Positions 17,765 through 25,478 of a DNA stretch of 64,000 bases are shown here, in pieces. The notes under the pieces are model-generated. The model saw nothing but the letters and a program-made list of their open reading frames with translations. It did not search any database and was not told where the DNA came from. A program made the position numbers and the translations under genes. The stretch covers positions 124,001-188,000 of the forward strand of contig NZ_JAIQCL010000007.1 in NCBI RefSeq assembly GCF_020023385.1, in the 5' to 3' direction. Source of the DNA: Planococcus circulans (GTDB taxonomy: Bacteria; Bacillota; Bacilli; Bacillales_A; Planococcaceae). How positions within the stretch are numbered: the first letter of the stretch is position 1; each line of letters begins with the position of its first letter.

Positions 17765-18478
17765 GTGAAGATTTACGCGCATAGAGGTTGCTCAGGGAAT
17801 TATCCGGAAAACACATTAGTAGCCTTTCGTGCAGCGGCTGAATTGCCGATTACGGGTGTCGAGCTTGATGTGCATTTAACCAAAGACGGCGAAATCGTTG
17901 TCATTCACGATGAAAAAGTTAACCGCACGACAAATGGCAAAGGTTATGTAAAAGAAATGACTTTAAAAGAACTGAGGGAGCTGGATTGCGGTTCCTGGTA
18001 TTCCGAAGAATGGAACGATGAAAAAATTCCGACCTTGGACGAAGTATTCGATATTTTTGAAGAAACCAACCATCGGCTGAATATCGAATTGAAGACAGAT
18101 GTCTTCCCGTACGATGGATTAGCCGATAAAGTGGTCGATCTGGCTGCAAAGCGCGGATTTACGGATCGTGTGCTGATCTCTTCTTTTAACCACGAAGACG
18201 TTCAATCCATTGTCCTGGGAAAACAAGTGGAAAGCGCCATCCTGACCTTTGCAGTCCTGGTGGATGTCTACGACTATGCCCGTATTGTTGGGACGAAGCG
18301 AATCCATGTTTCCTTGCCATCGGCGTTCAGAAGAATGACTACAGACGCTTTGCGCAAGGGTGCCATAGTCTATGTCTATACAGTCAATGACCAGACTTAC
18401 GCAGAAGAACTGCAAAAAATCGGAGTCCACGGCATCTTTACGGATTACCCCGAAAAGATGCTGGCACATTTCAGCTGA
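17765..18478 (+). CDS. Glycerophosphodiester phosphodiesterase
   Basis: A 237-residue GDPD-family protein that would release glycerol-3-phosphate from deacylated phospholipids. Catalytic motifs: AHRGCSGNYPENT (about 4-17), the metal-binding ELDVHLTKDGEIVVIHDEKVNRTTNG (about 34-60) and NIELKTD (about 105). There is no signal peptide, so it is cytosolic. Start GTG 17765 is preceded by GGAGGGG (17754-17760), which overlaps the kynA stop. An upstream extension of the frame would run into kynA. The tight spacing implies an operon with kynA, though no metabolic link is obvious. Confidence 0.9.
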   Translation: MKIYAHRGCSGNYPENTLVAFRAAAELPITGVELDVHLTKDGEIVVIHDEKVNRTTNGKGYVKEMTLKELRELDCGSWYSEEWNDEKIPTLDEVFDIFEETNHRLNIELKTDVFPYDGLADKVVDLAAKRGFTDRVLISSFNHEDVQSIVLGKQVESAILTFAVLVDVYDYARIVGTKRIHVSLPSAFRRMTTDALRKGAIVYVYTVNDQTYAEELQKIGVHGIFTDYPEKMLAHFS

Positions 18479-18546
18479 TAGTTAAACTACGTAATTATAT
18501 TTTGATGAAATTGCTCCACCACTTGTATAGTTTATATTTTTTCCTT

Positions 18547-18583
18547 AAAAAAGACGAATCGGATTTCTCCGATTCGTCTTTTT
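18547..18583. terminator. Bidirectional terminator between glpQ-like and DUF2804 genes
   Basis: Arms AAAAAGACGAATCGGA and TCCGATTCGTCTTTTT with a four-base loop; A and T runs on both sides serve the two convergent genes. Confidence 0.9.
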
Positions 18584-18586
18584 GGT

Positions 18587-19606
18587 TTACCATTTGGCGT
18601 AATGCTCCTCGATGGAACCGAGAAGCTGGGTGATCTTCAGTTTTTTGCCATCGGGATAACGGACATAACCATTATAATAGCCGAAACATTGATGGACTTC
18701 CGATTTGACGAGACGCACATCGGTTTTGGAAACACGTTCAAAAAATGGGGAGAACGTCAGTCTGACATCATCGGAAAATTTGCTGTGGATCAGCCACGGC
18801 TTCTTATAATCTTCCTTATCGTAATGGAACAAAACATCCTCATGGATTTTCGTCATTTTGCCATTTACGAAAAAAGCGTTCTCGGTCATTCCTGTGCCAT
18901 CGGTCCATTTACCGCCTAAATTCAGGCCGATCACTTTTCCGAGCGAGCGTTGGGATGCCATTCCCCAGTTCCAAACGGATTCCCGCGGCCAGACGCCGCG
19001 GCCGTAATCCAATACGGCAAAGCTATCGAGTTTTTCAAATTCAAACTGTTGGCTGCCGATTTTCACCATCCCACTGACCGGCAGGGATGTATGTTTGCCG
19101 GTGAATTGGAAAGTTTGGCGATTCCAAGGGACCACGACGTTTAAGGATTCATAATCTTCGGGATGGGAAATGACTAAAAGCGCTTCCAGATCTTCTCCAT
19201 CAAATTCTTTGACGCTGACTGTTAAATGTGTAGCGTCCTGACTATATACTGATTCGATTGTCATGGTTTCACTGCGGAAATAGCAAGGATCCAATGCGTT
19301 TTCAGATAGTTTTACATGTCGCGTGAAAGGAACTACAATCGTTTTTTCATAAAACCGCTGCGTTTCGTAATTAAGGAAGTACACGAAGCAGACAGTTGCA
19401 TAATCCAGATGGGAAATCGTAGCCGAAAACAGGATTTCATCTCCGAACACACACCAATAATTCCACTTTTTCTTCCGCATAAAATTGCCGCGTAAATTGC
19501 TTTCCACCAATGGCTGTTTGGCATACCCAATGGCTTTTGGATTTAATTGGCCTCTTGCATCACAAAGTTTTACAAATTCAGTAAGCTCTCGTTCCACATG
19601 TTGCAT
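18587..19606 (-). CDS. DUF2804 family protein
   Basis: A 339-residue protein of the DUF2804 family, whose function is not established. The family core is recognisable: KKWNYWCVFGDEILFSATISHLDY (about residues 45-68), LDYGRGVWPRESVWNWGMAS (about 195-215) and the LGLNLGGKWTDGTGMTENAFFVNG-like block that follows. There is no signal peptide and no membrane helix. The Trp/Gly-rich beta-strand pattern suggests a lipocalin-like or hydroxyneurosporene-synthase-like fold; that is inference. ATG at 19606 was preferred to GTG at 19615 because GAGGTGG sits six bases before it. It is monocistronic. Confidence 0.78.
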   Translation of the reverse strand: MQHVERELTEFVKLCDARGQLNPKAIGYAKQPLVESNLRGNFMRKKKWNYWCVFGDEILFSATISHLDYATVCFVYFLNYETQRFYEKTIVVPFTRHVKLSENALDPCYFRSETMTIESVYSQDATHLTVSVKEFDGEDLEALLVISHPEDYESLNVVVPWNRQTFQFTGKHTSLPVSGMVKIGSQQFEFEKLDSFAVLDYGRGVWPRESVWNWGMASQRSLGKVIGLNLGGKWTDGTGMTENAFFVNGKMTKIHEDVLFHYDKEDYKKPWLIHSKFSDDVRLTFSPFFERVSKTDVRLVKSEVHQCFGYYNGYVRYPDGKKLKITQLLGSIEEHYAKW

Positions 19607-19741
19607 TAAATCCACCTCACCATCATTCTTCTACTCTTATTGTAGCAGAACAAAAGAGGAATATCCGTTTAGGGAGGGCCGGTTCAGCCGAAAAGTCTGA
19701 AAAATAAAAATAACGTATATGTCATTAGTCGCAGTTTTCTT

Positions 19742-20599
19742 TTACAAAGCGTCCCGTCTCCACTGGAAGGCAAGTGTTCCTTCTCCTGCATGGACAGCAA
19801 GTGATGAACTCAAGTCTCCGATTAGAATTTCAGCATCCGGCATCTCTTTCAACACTTCTTGTTTTAGGCTTTCGGCTTCTTTCATCACATGGCCATGCAT
19901 GATCTGGAAGTGTCGGATGCCAAACTCCTCGTAATCTTTTTTCGCATGATTGATCAAATATTGAATTGCTTTTTTGTGGGATCGGACTTTGTCGATCGGC
20001 TGGAGTTCACCTTCAGAAGTAAGCTGAACAATCGGTTTAATCTGCAGCAGGCTTCCCAAATAATACTGGGCACCGCTCATTCGGCCGCCTTTGTATAACT
20101 GTGTCAGATTGCCGATCAAAATGTAGTTGCGGAAATTTGCAGTTTCCTTTTCCAGGCGTTGCGCGATTTCTTCAGCTTCAAGTCCCTGCTCCTGAAGTTT
20201 GAGGCCACGCTCGATCAATCCTGACAAGCCATAGGATAGCGCGAGTGAGTCGATTGCATAGACCTTAAACTCGCTCATTTCAGCGCCGGCAGTAGAAGAG
20301 GCAATCGTTCCGCTGAGCTTTGCAGAAGCGTGGACGGCAATTGCGCATTCATATTCTTCTTTGAGTTTGTCGTAAAGTTCGGCAAATTTACCGGCGGATG
20401 GTTGGGAGGTTTTGGGGAATTCGGATGCCTCCTTTATCCGTCGATAAAGTTCGTCATTCGTCAGATGCACCCCATCATCAATGTATTCTTCGGTCCCAAA
20501 ATGAATGTTCAACGGAACAATGTAGACGTCCGGATGGGCCTTGAATTCCTCTGTAACAAATCCTGTGGTATCCATAACCCACGCAATCGGCTTTTTCAT
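19742..20599 (-). CDS. DegV family fatty-acid-binding protein (FakB-like)
   Basis: A 285-residue protein. DegV proteins bind a fatty acid and present it to the kinase FakA, which makes acyl-phosphate for phospholipid synthesis. Family features: IAWVMDTTGFVTEEF at the start (nucleophile-loop DSTS variant DTTG), TSQPSAGKF (about 65-73), AIDSLALSYG (about 118-127) and GGRMSGAQYYLGSLLQIKP (about 170-188). It lies 94 bases downstream of a PlsY-like acyltransferase gene on the same strand, a fitting pairing because PlsY uses acyl-phosphate. The variable DTTG may affect ligand choice. Confidence 0.88.
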   Translation of the reverse strand: MKKPIAWVMDTTGFVTEEFKAHPDVYIVPLNIHFGTEEYIDDGVHLTNDELYRRIKEASEFPKTSQPSAGKFAELYDKLKEEYECAIAVHASAKLSGTIASSTAGAEMSEFKVYAIDSLALSYGLSGLIERGLKLQEQGLEAEEIAQRLEKETANFRNYILIGNLTQLYKGGRMSGAQYYLGSLLQIKPIVQLTSEGELQPIDKVRSHKKAIQYLINHAKKDYEEFGIRHFQIMHGHVMKEAESLKQEVLKEMPDAEILIGDLSSSLAVHAGEGTLAFQWRRDAL

Positions 20600-20693
20600 G
20601 ATATAACCCCCGTCTTTTTAGAATAGTTAGAATACAAAAACTATAACATGGATAATATTTCTGCGGTAGCAATAGCCGTCGAAGGTGAATTAC

Positions 20694-21266
20694 TTACAAA
20701 GAAGAAGCGCGGAATCGGTTGTTGAACGATTCTATAATATCGGATTTATGTTTAATTACAATAATAAAAACAGCTGCAATCAAGGGCCAGATAATGAGCC
20801 AGACCTGAAGGATGAGGGCCATTGCGATAAAACCGGAAAAGCTGGCAAGCATCGAAAGTGTCGCGCTTTTGAGCCAAGGATAAAATGCCAGGAAGAGAAT
20901 GAGCATCGCCAAAAACAAATCCGGCGTTAAGCAGAACGTGACACCGATGAAAGCGGCAATTCCTTTGCCACCGCGGTATTTGAGCCAAAACGGGAATAGA
21001 TGGCCAAGAATGACAGCGAGACCCGCAACAGCGATTTCCCAGATCGGGAAATCGAAAAAGAAGCCGATCCAGACAACCAGTGCCCCTTTGCCGGCATCAC
21101 CAAGAAAAGTCAAAATAAAAGCAGATTTTCCAAGGATGGCACCGGCGTTCCGAGCTCCCAGGTTGCCGCTGCGCTGCTGCCGCAGATCAACGCCTTTCCA
21201 TTTGCCGATCCACCAGGCTGTCAAAAAATTACCGATAAAATAAGAAAATAGCCAGTATGCGATCAT
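20694..21266 (-). CDS. PlsY-like glycerol-3-phosphate acyltransferase paralogue
   Basis: A 190-residue membrane protein with about five helices. PlsY transfers the acyl group of acyl-phosphate to glycerol-3-phosphate. The three family motifs are present in variant form: RSGNLGARNAG (canonical is GSGNIGATN), GDAGKG (about 57-62) and GHLFPFWLKYRGGKGIA (about 87-103). The Thr-to-Arg change in the first motif suggests a paralogue rather than the housekeeping enzyme. It is probably co-transcribed with the DegV gene that follows it. The start is ATG at 21266, preceded by GGAGG in the reverse strand. Confidence 0.85.
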   Translation of the reverse strand: MIAYWLFSYFIGNFLTAWWIGKWKGVDLRQQRSGNLGARNAGAILGKSAFILTFLGDAGKGALVVWIGFFFDFPIWEIAVAGLAVILGHLFPFWLKYRGGKGIAAFIGVTFCLTPDLFLAMLILFLAFYPWLKSATLSMLASFSGFIAMALILQVWLIIWPLIAAVFIIVIKHKSDIIESFNNRFRASSL

Positions 21267-21303
21267 GAGGAAGCCTCCAATTTTGATAGTAAAGCAGAGT
21301 AGA

Positions 21304-21333
21304 AAGGCCTCCCCTGCAGAGCGGGAAGGCCTT
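21304..21333 (-). terminator. Terminator of the M20 dipeptidase gene
   Basis: Arms AAGGCCTTCCC and GGGAGGCCTT on the reverse strand, followed by TTCT. It separates the dipeptidase from the plsY-like gene. Confidence 0.75.
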
Positions 21334-21344
21334 GATGGAAAAGT

Positions 21345-22721
21345 TTAGTTTAGCTCTGCAGTTTCGAAAAGATAATCGCTGATGACACGAAGGCCTTTAT
21401 CGAAGTTTTCCAGATGGAAATGTTCGTTGGGTGCATGGAAATTCTCTGAAGCAAGCCCGAAGCCCATCAAGACGATCGGCAAGCCAAGAATCTCATCGAA
21501 TGCAGCAACGATTGGAATGGAGCCACCCATGCGGGTGAATGCAGTCGGTACACCATAGATTTTTTCATACGAGCGGCCGGCTGCCTGGATCGCAGGATGG
21601 TCGAAAGGAGTGAGGAAAGGTTTCCCTTTGTCGAACTCGGAAATCTCAACTGAGACGCCTGCAGGTTTATGGGATTCCACATGCGCTTTCAATTTTGCGA
21701 CGATATCGTCGGGATCCTGATTCGGCACCAGACGGCAGGTGATTTTCGTGCTGGCTTCTGCAGGCAAAACGGTCTTGATGCCTTCACCCGAAAAGCCGCC
21801 GGTAATGCCGTTGACTTCGAGTGTCGGACGAATCCATGTGCGCTCTACAAAAGAATAGCCTTTTTCGCCGAAGTCTTCTAAAATGCCGATCTCTTTTTTC
21901 TCATGCTCAAGATCGAATTCAAGCGCTGCAAATTCTTCACGCTCTTTATCGGAGACTTCGAGTACGTCATCGTAAAAACCGTCCACTTGAATCAAGCCTT
22001 CCTGGTCACGGAACGATTGCAGGATTTCAACGATGGCATGCAGTGGATTTTGGACTGCGCCGCCGTATAGTCCGGAATGCAGATCGCCTTTTGGCCCTTT
22101 GACATCGATTTGGATGCCGGCAAGCCCACGCAATCCGTAACAGACAGCTGGGCGTCCGGGCCCTTGCATGCCGGTATCGGAAATGACGATGACATCAGCT
22201 TTCAATAATTCCTGATTTTCTTCGACATATTTCGGAAGATTGGGACTGCCGATCTCTTCTTCGCCCTCGATGATGAATTTGATGTTGACCGGCAATTCGC
22301 CATTCAGTTTCAGAAGAGCTTCAGCAGCTTTGATGTGCATGAATACCTGGCCTTTGTCATCACTTGCGCCACGGGCGTACAGTTTGTTGTCGCGCACTTG
22401 CGGTTCGAATGGAGGAGATTCCCACAGCTCCAGTGGATCCACTGGCTGGACATCGTAATGGCCATAAACCAATACGGTCGGTTTGCCTTCTGCATGCAGC
22501 CAGTCAGCATAAACAACCGGATGTCCATCGGTTTCATCGATTTTTGCGTTTTCCAGGCCAGCACTTTCAAATGCGGTGATCAGCCATTCAGCCCCTTTTT
22601 GCATATCCGCTTTATGTTCGGATAAAGAGCTGACAGAAGGGATGCGCAAAAACGTTTTTAATTCGTCCAGGTGTGCTTCCCGGTTGTCTTTGAAGTATTG
22701 GTCTATCGCTTGAGCGTTCAT
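21345..22721 (-). CDS. M20 family dipeptidase (CNDP-like metallopeptidase)
   Basis: A 458-residue di-zinc peptidase. Motifs in order: YGHYDVQPVDP (metal His and Asp, about 84-94), ARGASDDKGQ (bridging Asp, about 113-122), EGEEEIGSPN (general base and metal Glu, about 147-156) and SDTGMQGPGRP. The lid domain lies at about 200-330, and HFHLENFDKG near the C-terminus supplies the last metal His. It is cytosolic and likely hydrolyses dipeptides, as in carnosinase-type relatives. The ATG at 22721 has GAGGGA five bases upstream; the longer open frame has no SD and begins in AT-rich DNA. Confidence 0.92.
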   Translation of the reverse strand: MNAQAIDQYFKDNREAHLDELKTFLRIPSVSSLSEHKADMQKGAEWLITAFESAGLENAKIDETDGHPVVYADWLHAEGKPTVLVYGHYDVQPVDPLELWESPPFEPQVRDNKLYARGASDDKGQVFMHIKAAEALLKLNGELPVNIKFIIEGEEEIGSPNLPKYVEENQELLKADVIVISDTGMQGPGRPAVCYGLRGLAGIQIDVKGPKGDLHSGLYGGAVQNPLHAIVEILQSFRDQEGLIQVDGFYDDVLEVSDKEREEFAALEFDLEHEKKEIGILEDFGEKGYSFVERTWIRPTLEVNGITGGFSGEGIKTVLPAEASTKITCRLVPNQDPDDIVAKLKAHVESHKPAGVSVEISEFDKGKPFLTPFDHPAIQAAGRSYEKIYGVPTAFTRMGGSIPIVAAFDEILGLPIVLMGFGLASENFHAPNEHFHLENFDKGLRVISDYLFETAELN

Positions 22722-22870
22722 CAGGATCCCTCGATTCGTGTATTTTGAGTATGAAAAAATTATAACATACCAAGTTTTGGTTTTCGACAAGTGGAAATTG
22801 GCTGTGGTATAGTGTTTACTACGGAAAGAGTTCGTAAAATTATGTGTTTAAGGCACTGGAGGAAATAAAA

Positions 22871-24115
22871 TTGTTTATAGCATTAGGTATCTTTTTGGTG
22901 ATGTCGTTCTTCCTATCCGGAAGCGAAACGGCATTGACCGCAGTAAATAGGATGAAGGTCCATCTTCGCGCAGAGCAGGGTGACGCCAAGGCGCAGAAAC
23001 TGCAGAAATTAATTGCGAAGCCGGACCGAATGATTACGACAATTTTAATCGGCAATAACATCGCCAACATCATGCTTCCGACCTTAGTGACCACTATTGC
23101 AATTACCAGGGGATGGGAAGTCGGGCTTGCGACGGCTATTCTGACGATTGTCCTTATTATCTTCGGAGAAGTGCTGCCGAAAACAATTGCGGCGACATTT
23201 GCTGATAAAGTAGCTTACATTGTATTCCCGGTCATCAGTTTCCTGGTCGTCATTCTGATGCCATTGACCTGGTTGCTGGCACAATTCACGAATATTTTTA
23301 TCCGCATCATCTCCAAAGGTTCGGTGAAGGAAGCGACTATGACAAAAGAAGAGCTGCGGACGATGGTTGACATTGCATCGACGGAAGGTACGTTTGAAGA
23401 AGGTGAATCCGAGCGCATCAAAGGGGTTTTGGATTTCCCCCATAAAGACGTATCGGACGTCATGTCGACTCACCGAACCGATACAGTGGGCATTGCAATC
23501 GGCTCGACCTATGAAGAAGTTCGCGACTTGATCCTGGATTCCTCCTACACACGCTATCCGGTTTATGAAGAAAGCATGGACAATGTCGTCGGCTTGTTTT
23601 ATTCGAAGAAACTGATCGAATGGTCAATGAATCCGAACTTGACACTGGAAGAATTGATGGACGATAACCCGCTATTTGTAGTCCAGTCGGTCAGCGTTGA
23701 AAAAGTCTTTAAGATGATGATGGCGAAGAAAAAGCATATGGCTGTTATTTTGGATGAATACGGTGGAACGCTTGGAATTGTCACGCACGAAGACATTATC
23801 GAAGAAATGATCGGCCAGGATATCGAAGATGAAACAGATGAAGAAGACGATGAACTGGTCTTTGAAATGACGGACACCTTATTGTCATGCCATGGCCGTC
23901 TTGAAATTGAAGACGTCAATGACATGTTCAAAGTGGAAGTACCCAATGACCACGATACCATCGCCGGTTTTGTCATGCAGCAGTTGGGGCATGTGCCGGA
24001 CGAAGGGGAACAGTTCACCTATGAAAACCTTCACGTTGAAATCAACGAAATGGACCGTAACCGTATTGTGCGCTTAACCATTACAAAAACAGATAAAGAA
24101 GAAGTGTTAGCATAG
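22871..24115 (+). CDS. CNNM/CorC-HlyC family membrane protein (DUF21 and CBS pair)
   Basis: About 414 residues. The N-terminal DUF21 domain has four hydrophobic helices (about 1-170) with the motif SGSETALTAVNRMK and ILIGNNIANIM. Two CBS domains follow (about 195-315; TRYPVYEESMDNVVGLFYSK and MAVILDEYGGTLGIVTHEDIIEEM), then an acidic stretch and a CorC_HlyC domain (about 335-410). Related proteins are Mg2+ or Co2+ exporters; the old hemolysin name is historical. TTG 22871 was chosen because TGGAGGA (22857-22862) is eight bases upstream; GTG 22844 has no SD. Its terminator has been duplicated by a mobile element. Confidence 0.9.
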   Translation: MFIALGIFLVMSFFLSGSETALTAVNRMKVHLRAEQGDAKAQKLQKLIAKPDRMITTILIGNNIANIMLPTLVTTIAITRGWEVGLATAILTIVLIIFGEVLPKTIAATFADKVAYIVFPVISFLVVILMPLTWLLAQFTNIFIRIISKGSVKEATMTKEELRTMVDIASTEGTFEEGESERIKGVLDFPHKDVSDVMSTHRTDTVGIAIGSTYEEVRDLILDSSYTRYPVYEESMDNVVGLFYSKKLIEWSMNPNLTLEELMDDNPLFVVQSVSVEKVFKMMMAKKKHMAVILDEYGGTLGIVTHEDIIEEMIGQDIEDETDEEDDELVFEMTDTLLSCHGRLEIEDVNDMFKVEVPNDHDTIAGFVMQQLGHVPDEGEQFTYENLHVEINEMDRNRIVRLTITKTDKEEVLA

Positions 24116-24117
24116 AG

Positions 24118-24145
24118 AAACCCCCTGTCCTCGGACAGGGGGTTT
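24118..24145 (+). terminator. Hairpin palindrome (terminator copy), left target-site duplicate of element B
   Basis: Arms AAACCCCCTGTCC and GGACAGGGGGTTT, loop TC, 28 bp in all, starting three bases after the CNNM gene stop. The exact sequence recurs at 24596-24623. This copy lost its following T tract because the element sits against it. Confidence 0.9.
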
Positions 24146-24595
24146 CAGACTGTAGACAAAGTTTGACCAAAATGTATAGGGGTGCATAATCCCCAAGCGG
24201 TCCGGCCACTCCGCTTTCCGTGGGCTCAGCTTCAGCCTCCTCGTCACTGGAAAACCCATGCTCCTGCATCGCTGCGCTAGCTTCGTCGCAAAGGCTTGAC
24301 CTCACAAGTTTCGGCCAATGCCTTTCCTGCGGGGTCTTCAGCTATCGCTGTCCCACAGGAGTCTTCGTGGCCAGCCCGCTTGGGGGTGTATTGCTTCAAT
24401 TAAAGAGAGAAACTTGCTAGTCAATTTTAGAAAAAATAATCACAACAAACCTGGTAACTCCTTCACTCAAGGATCCGGAGCGCAAGGCGGCGAGCCCGCG
24501 GAAAGCGTCCGCCTGAAGCACAGGATCCGGTATAAACATAATAAAATGTATATTCATTCTTTAAATGACATCAATATTCTTTTGTCTACAAGCTC
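24146..24595 (-). mobile_element. Non-coding hairpin-targeting element, copy B (450 bp)
   Basis: Read on the reverse strand it begins GAGCTTGTAGACAAAAG and ends CTTTGTCTACAGTCTG, matching the ends of copy A at 10995-11435. Most of the length aligns with copy A. Copy B has about 70 extra bases around 24239-24320 and lacks about 60 bases of the first stem-loop of A. Arms 24191-24209 and 24367-24385 form the long internal stem. A G-C pair here replaces the C-G pair of copy A, a compensatory change. There is no credible coding region. It sits within a duplicated terminator of the upstream gene. Confidence 0.82.
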
Positions 24596-24625
24596 AAACC
24601 CCCTGTCCTCGGACAGGGGGTTTTT
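24596..24625 (+). terminator. Hairpin palindrome (functional terminator copy), right target-site duplicate of element B
   Basis: Identical 28 bp palindrome to 24118-24145, here still followed by a five-T tract, so it is probably the original terminator. Confidence 0.9.
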
Positions 24626-24755
24626 CGTTCAGGCTGGATTCAAACGAGGAGAAACCCGGTTTATAAAAAGTTCCCTATATTACACCTTTGTAAGGGAAAT
24701 GAAAGTAGAAGCGATAGAGTGAAAGGTAAACTTCCGTCAAGATAAGGATATAAGA

Positions 24756-24788
24756 GAAAGCGGAAGCAACAACAGCTCCGCTGGACAA
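24756..24788 (-). repeat. Remnant of the structured repeat family (ends only)
   Basis: GAAAGCGGAAGC, seven bases, then GCTCCGCTGGACAA: the two termini of the ~120 bp family joined with almost no interior, probably an internal deletion. It lies just before the SD of the sigma factor gene. Confidence 0.5.
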
Positions 24789-24811
24789 GCAGAACGGACG
24801 GGGGCACGATC

Positions 24812-25348
24812 ATGGAAACCTTATACACAGAATATAATCGCTACATCTATCATTTATGCTTGAAACTGACACGCAATAAAGCCGAAGCGGAGGACTTGAT
24901 GCAGGAAGTTTGGCTGAAGGTTGTACGCTATGAATCTTCGATTGCTGAAGTGGATCATGTAAAGGCATGGTTGACGACAATCTGCATGAATACGTTCCGT
25001 GATCGTTACCGCAAAAATGTACGGCGCAGCAAACACCTGATTCAACAGCCAGAAGGCTTGGATGTTTCGTTATTGGATCTGATTCCTTCTGATTCAGCCG
25101 GTGCAGCTGAATTGCTTGAGAAACAGGATGTATCTGTCATGATCCGCCACAAGATTTCAGAGCTGGACACGATTTACCGCACGACGATCCTCTATTTCTA
25201 CGTCCATCAATATTCGCTGATTGAAATCGCAGACGCGATGAAAGTATCGATTGGAACAGTGAAATCCCGCCTTTTCCGCGGTAAGCAGCGCTTGAAAGAC
25301 ATGCTGATGGAAGACGATCGTACACGCGAATATGTGGTAGCTATTTAA
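24812..25348 (+). CDS. ECF-type RNA polymerase sigma factor
   Basis: A 178-residue sigma-70 family factor. Region 2 (about 1-70) has YIYHLCLKLTRNKAEAEDLMQEVWLKVVR and VKAWLTTICMNTFRDRYRK. After a linker, region 4 (about 115-170) ends with the helix-turn-helix YSLIEIADAMKVSIGTVKSRLFRGKQRLK. It would direct polymerase to stress-type promoters. No anti-sigma gene follows; the next gene encodes a PLD-family membrane protein and has its own SD after a terminator. SD GGGGG (24797-24802 region) precedes ATG 24812. The exact ECF group is not assigned. Confidence 0.92.
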   Translation: METLYTEYNRYIYHLCLKLTRNKAEAEDLMQEVWLKVVRYESSIAEVDHVKAWLTTICMNTFRDRYRKNVRRSKHLIQQPEGLDVSLLDLIPSDSAGAAELLEKQDVSVMIRHKISELDTIYRTTILYFYVHQYSLIEIADAMKVSIGTVKSRLFRGKQRLKDMLMEDDRTREYVVAI

Positions 25349-25371
25349 AATTGAAAAAACGTATATTGCAA

Positions 25372-25416
25372 CACCGGAATTGTCGGAAACTGCCAACAAA
25401 TTCGGTGATTTTTTTA
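25372..25416 (+). terminator. Terminator of the sigma factor gene
   Basis: CACCGGAATTGT and ACAAATTCGGTG arms with one mismatch, 12-base loop and seven T. Confidence 0.85.
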
Positions 25417-25478
25417 TGGGAAATATTATAAGGATTTTATTCTCTTACTGGTTATAATAAACAGGAGGGGGAAAGTCC

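Noticed and set aside
24318-24722. Plus-strand open frame across element B
   Set aside because: It reads through inverted-repeat arms and the terminator hairpin; no SD and not conserved in element A.
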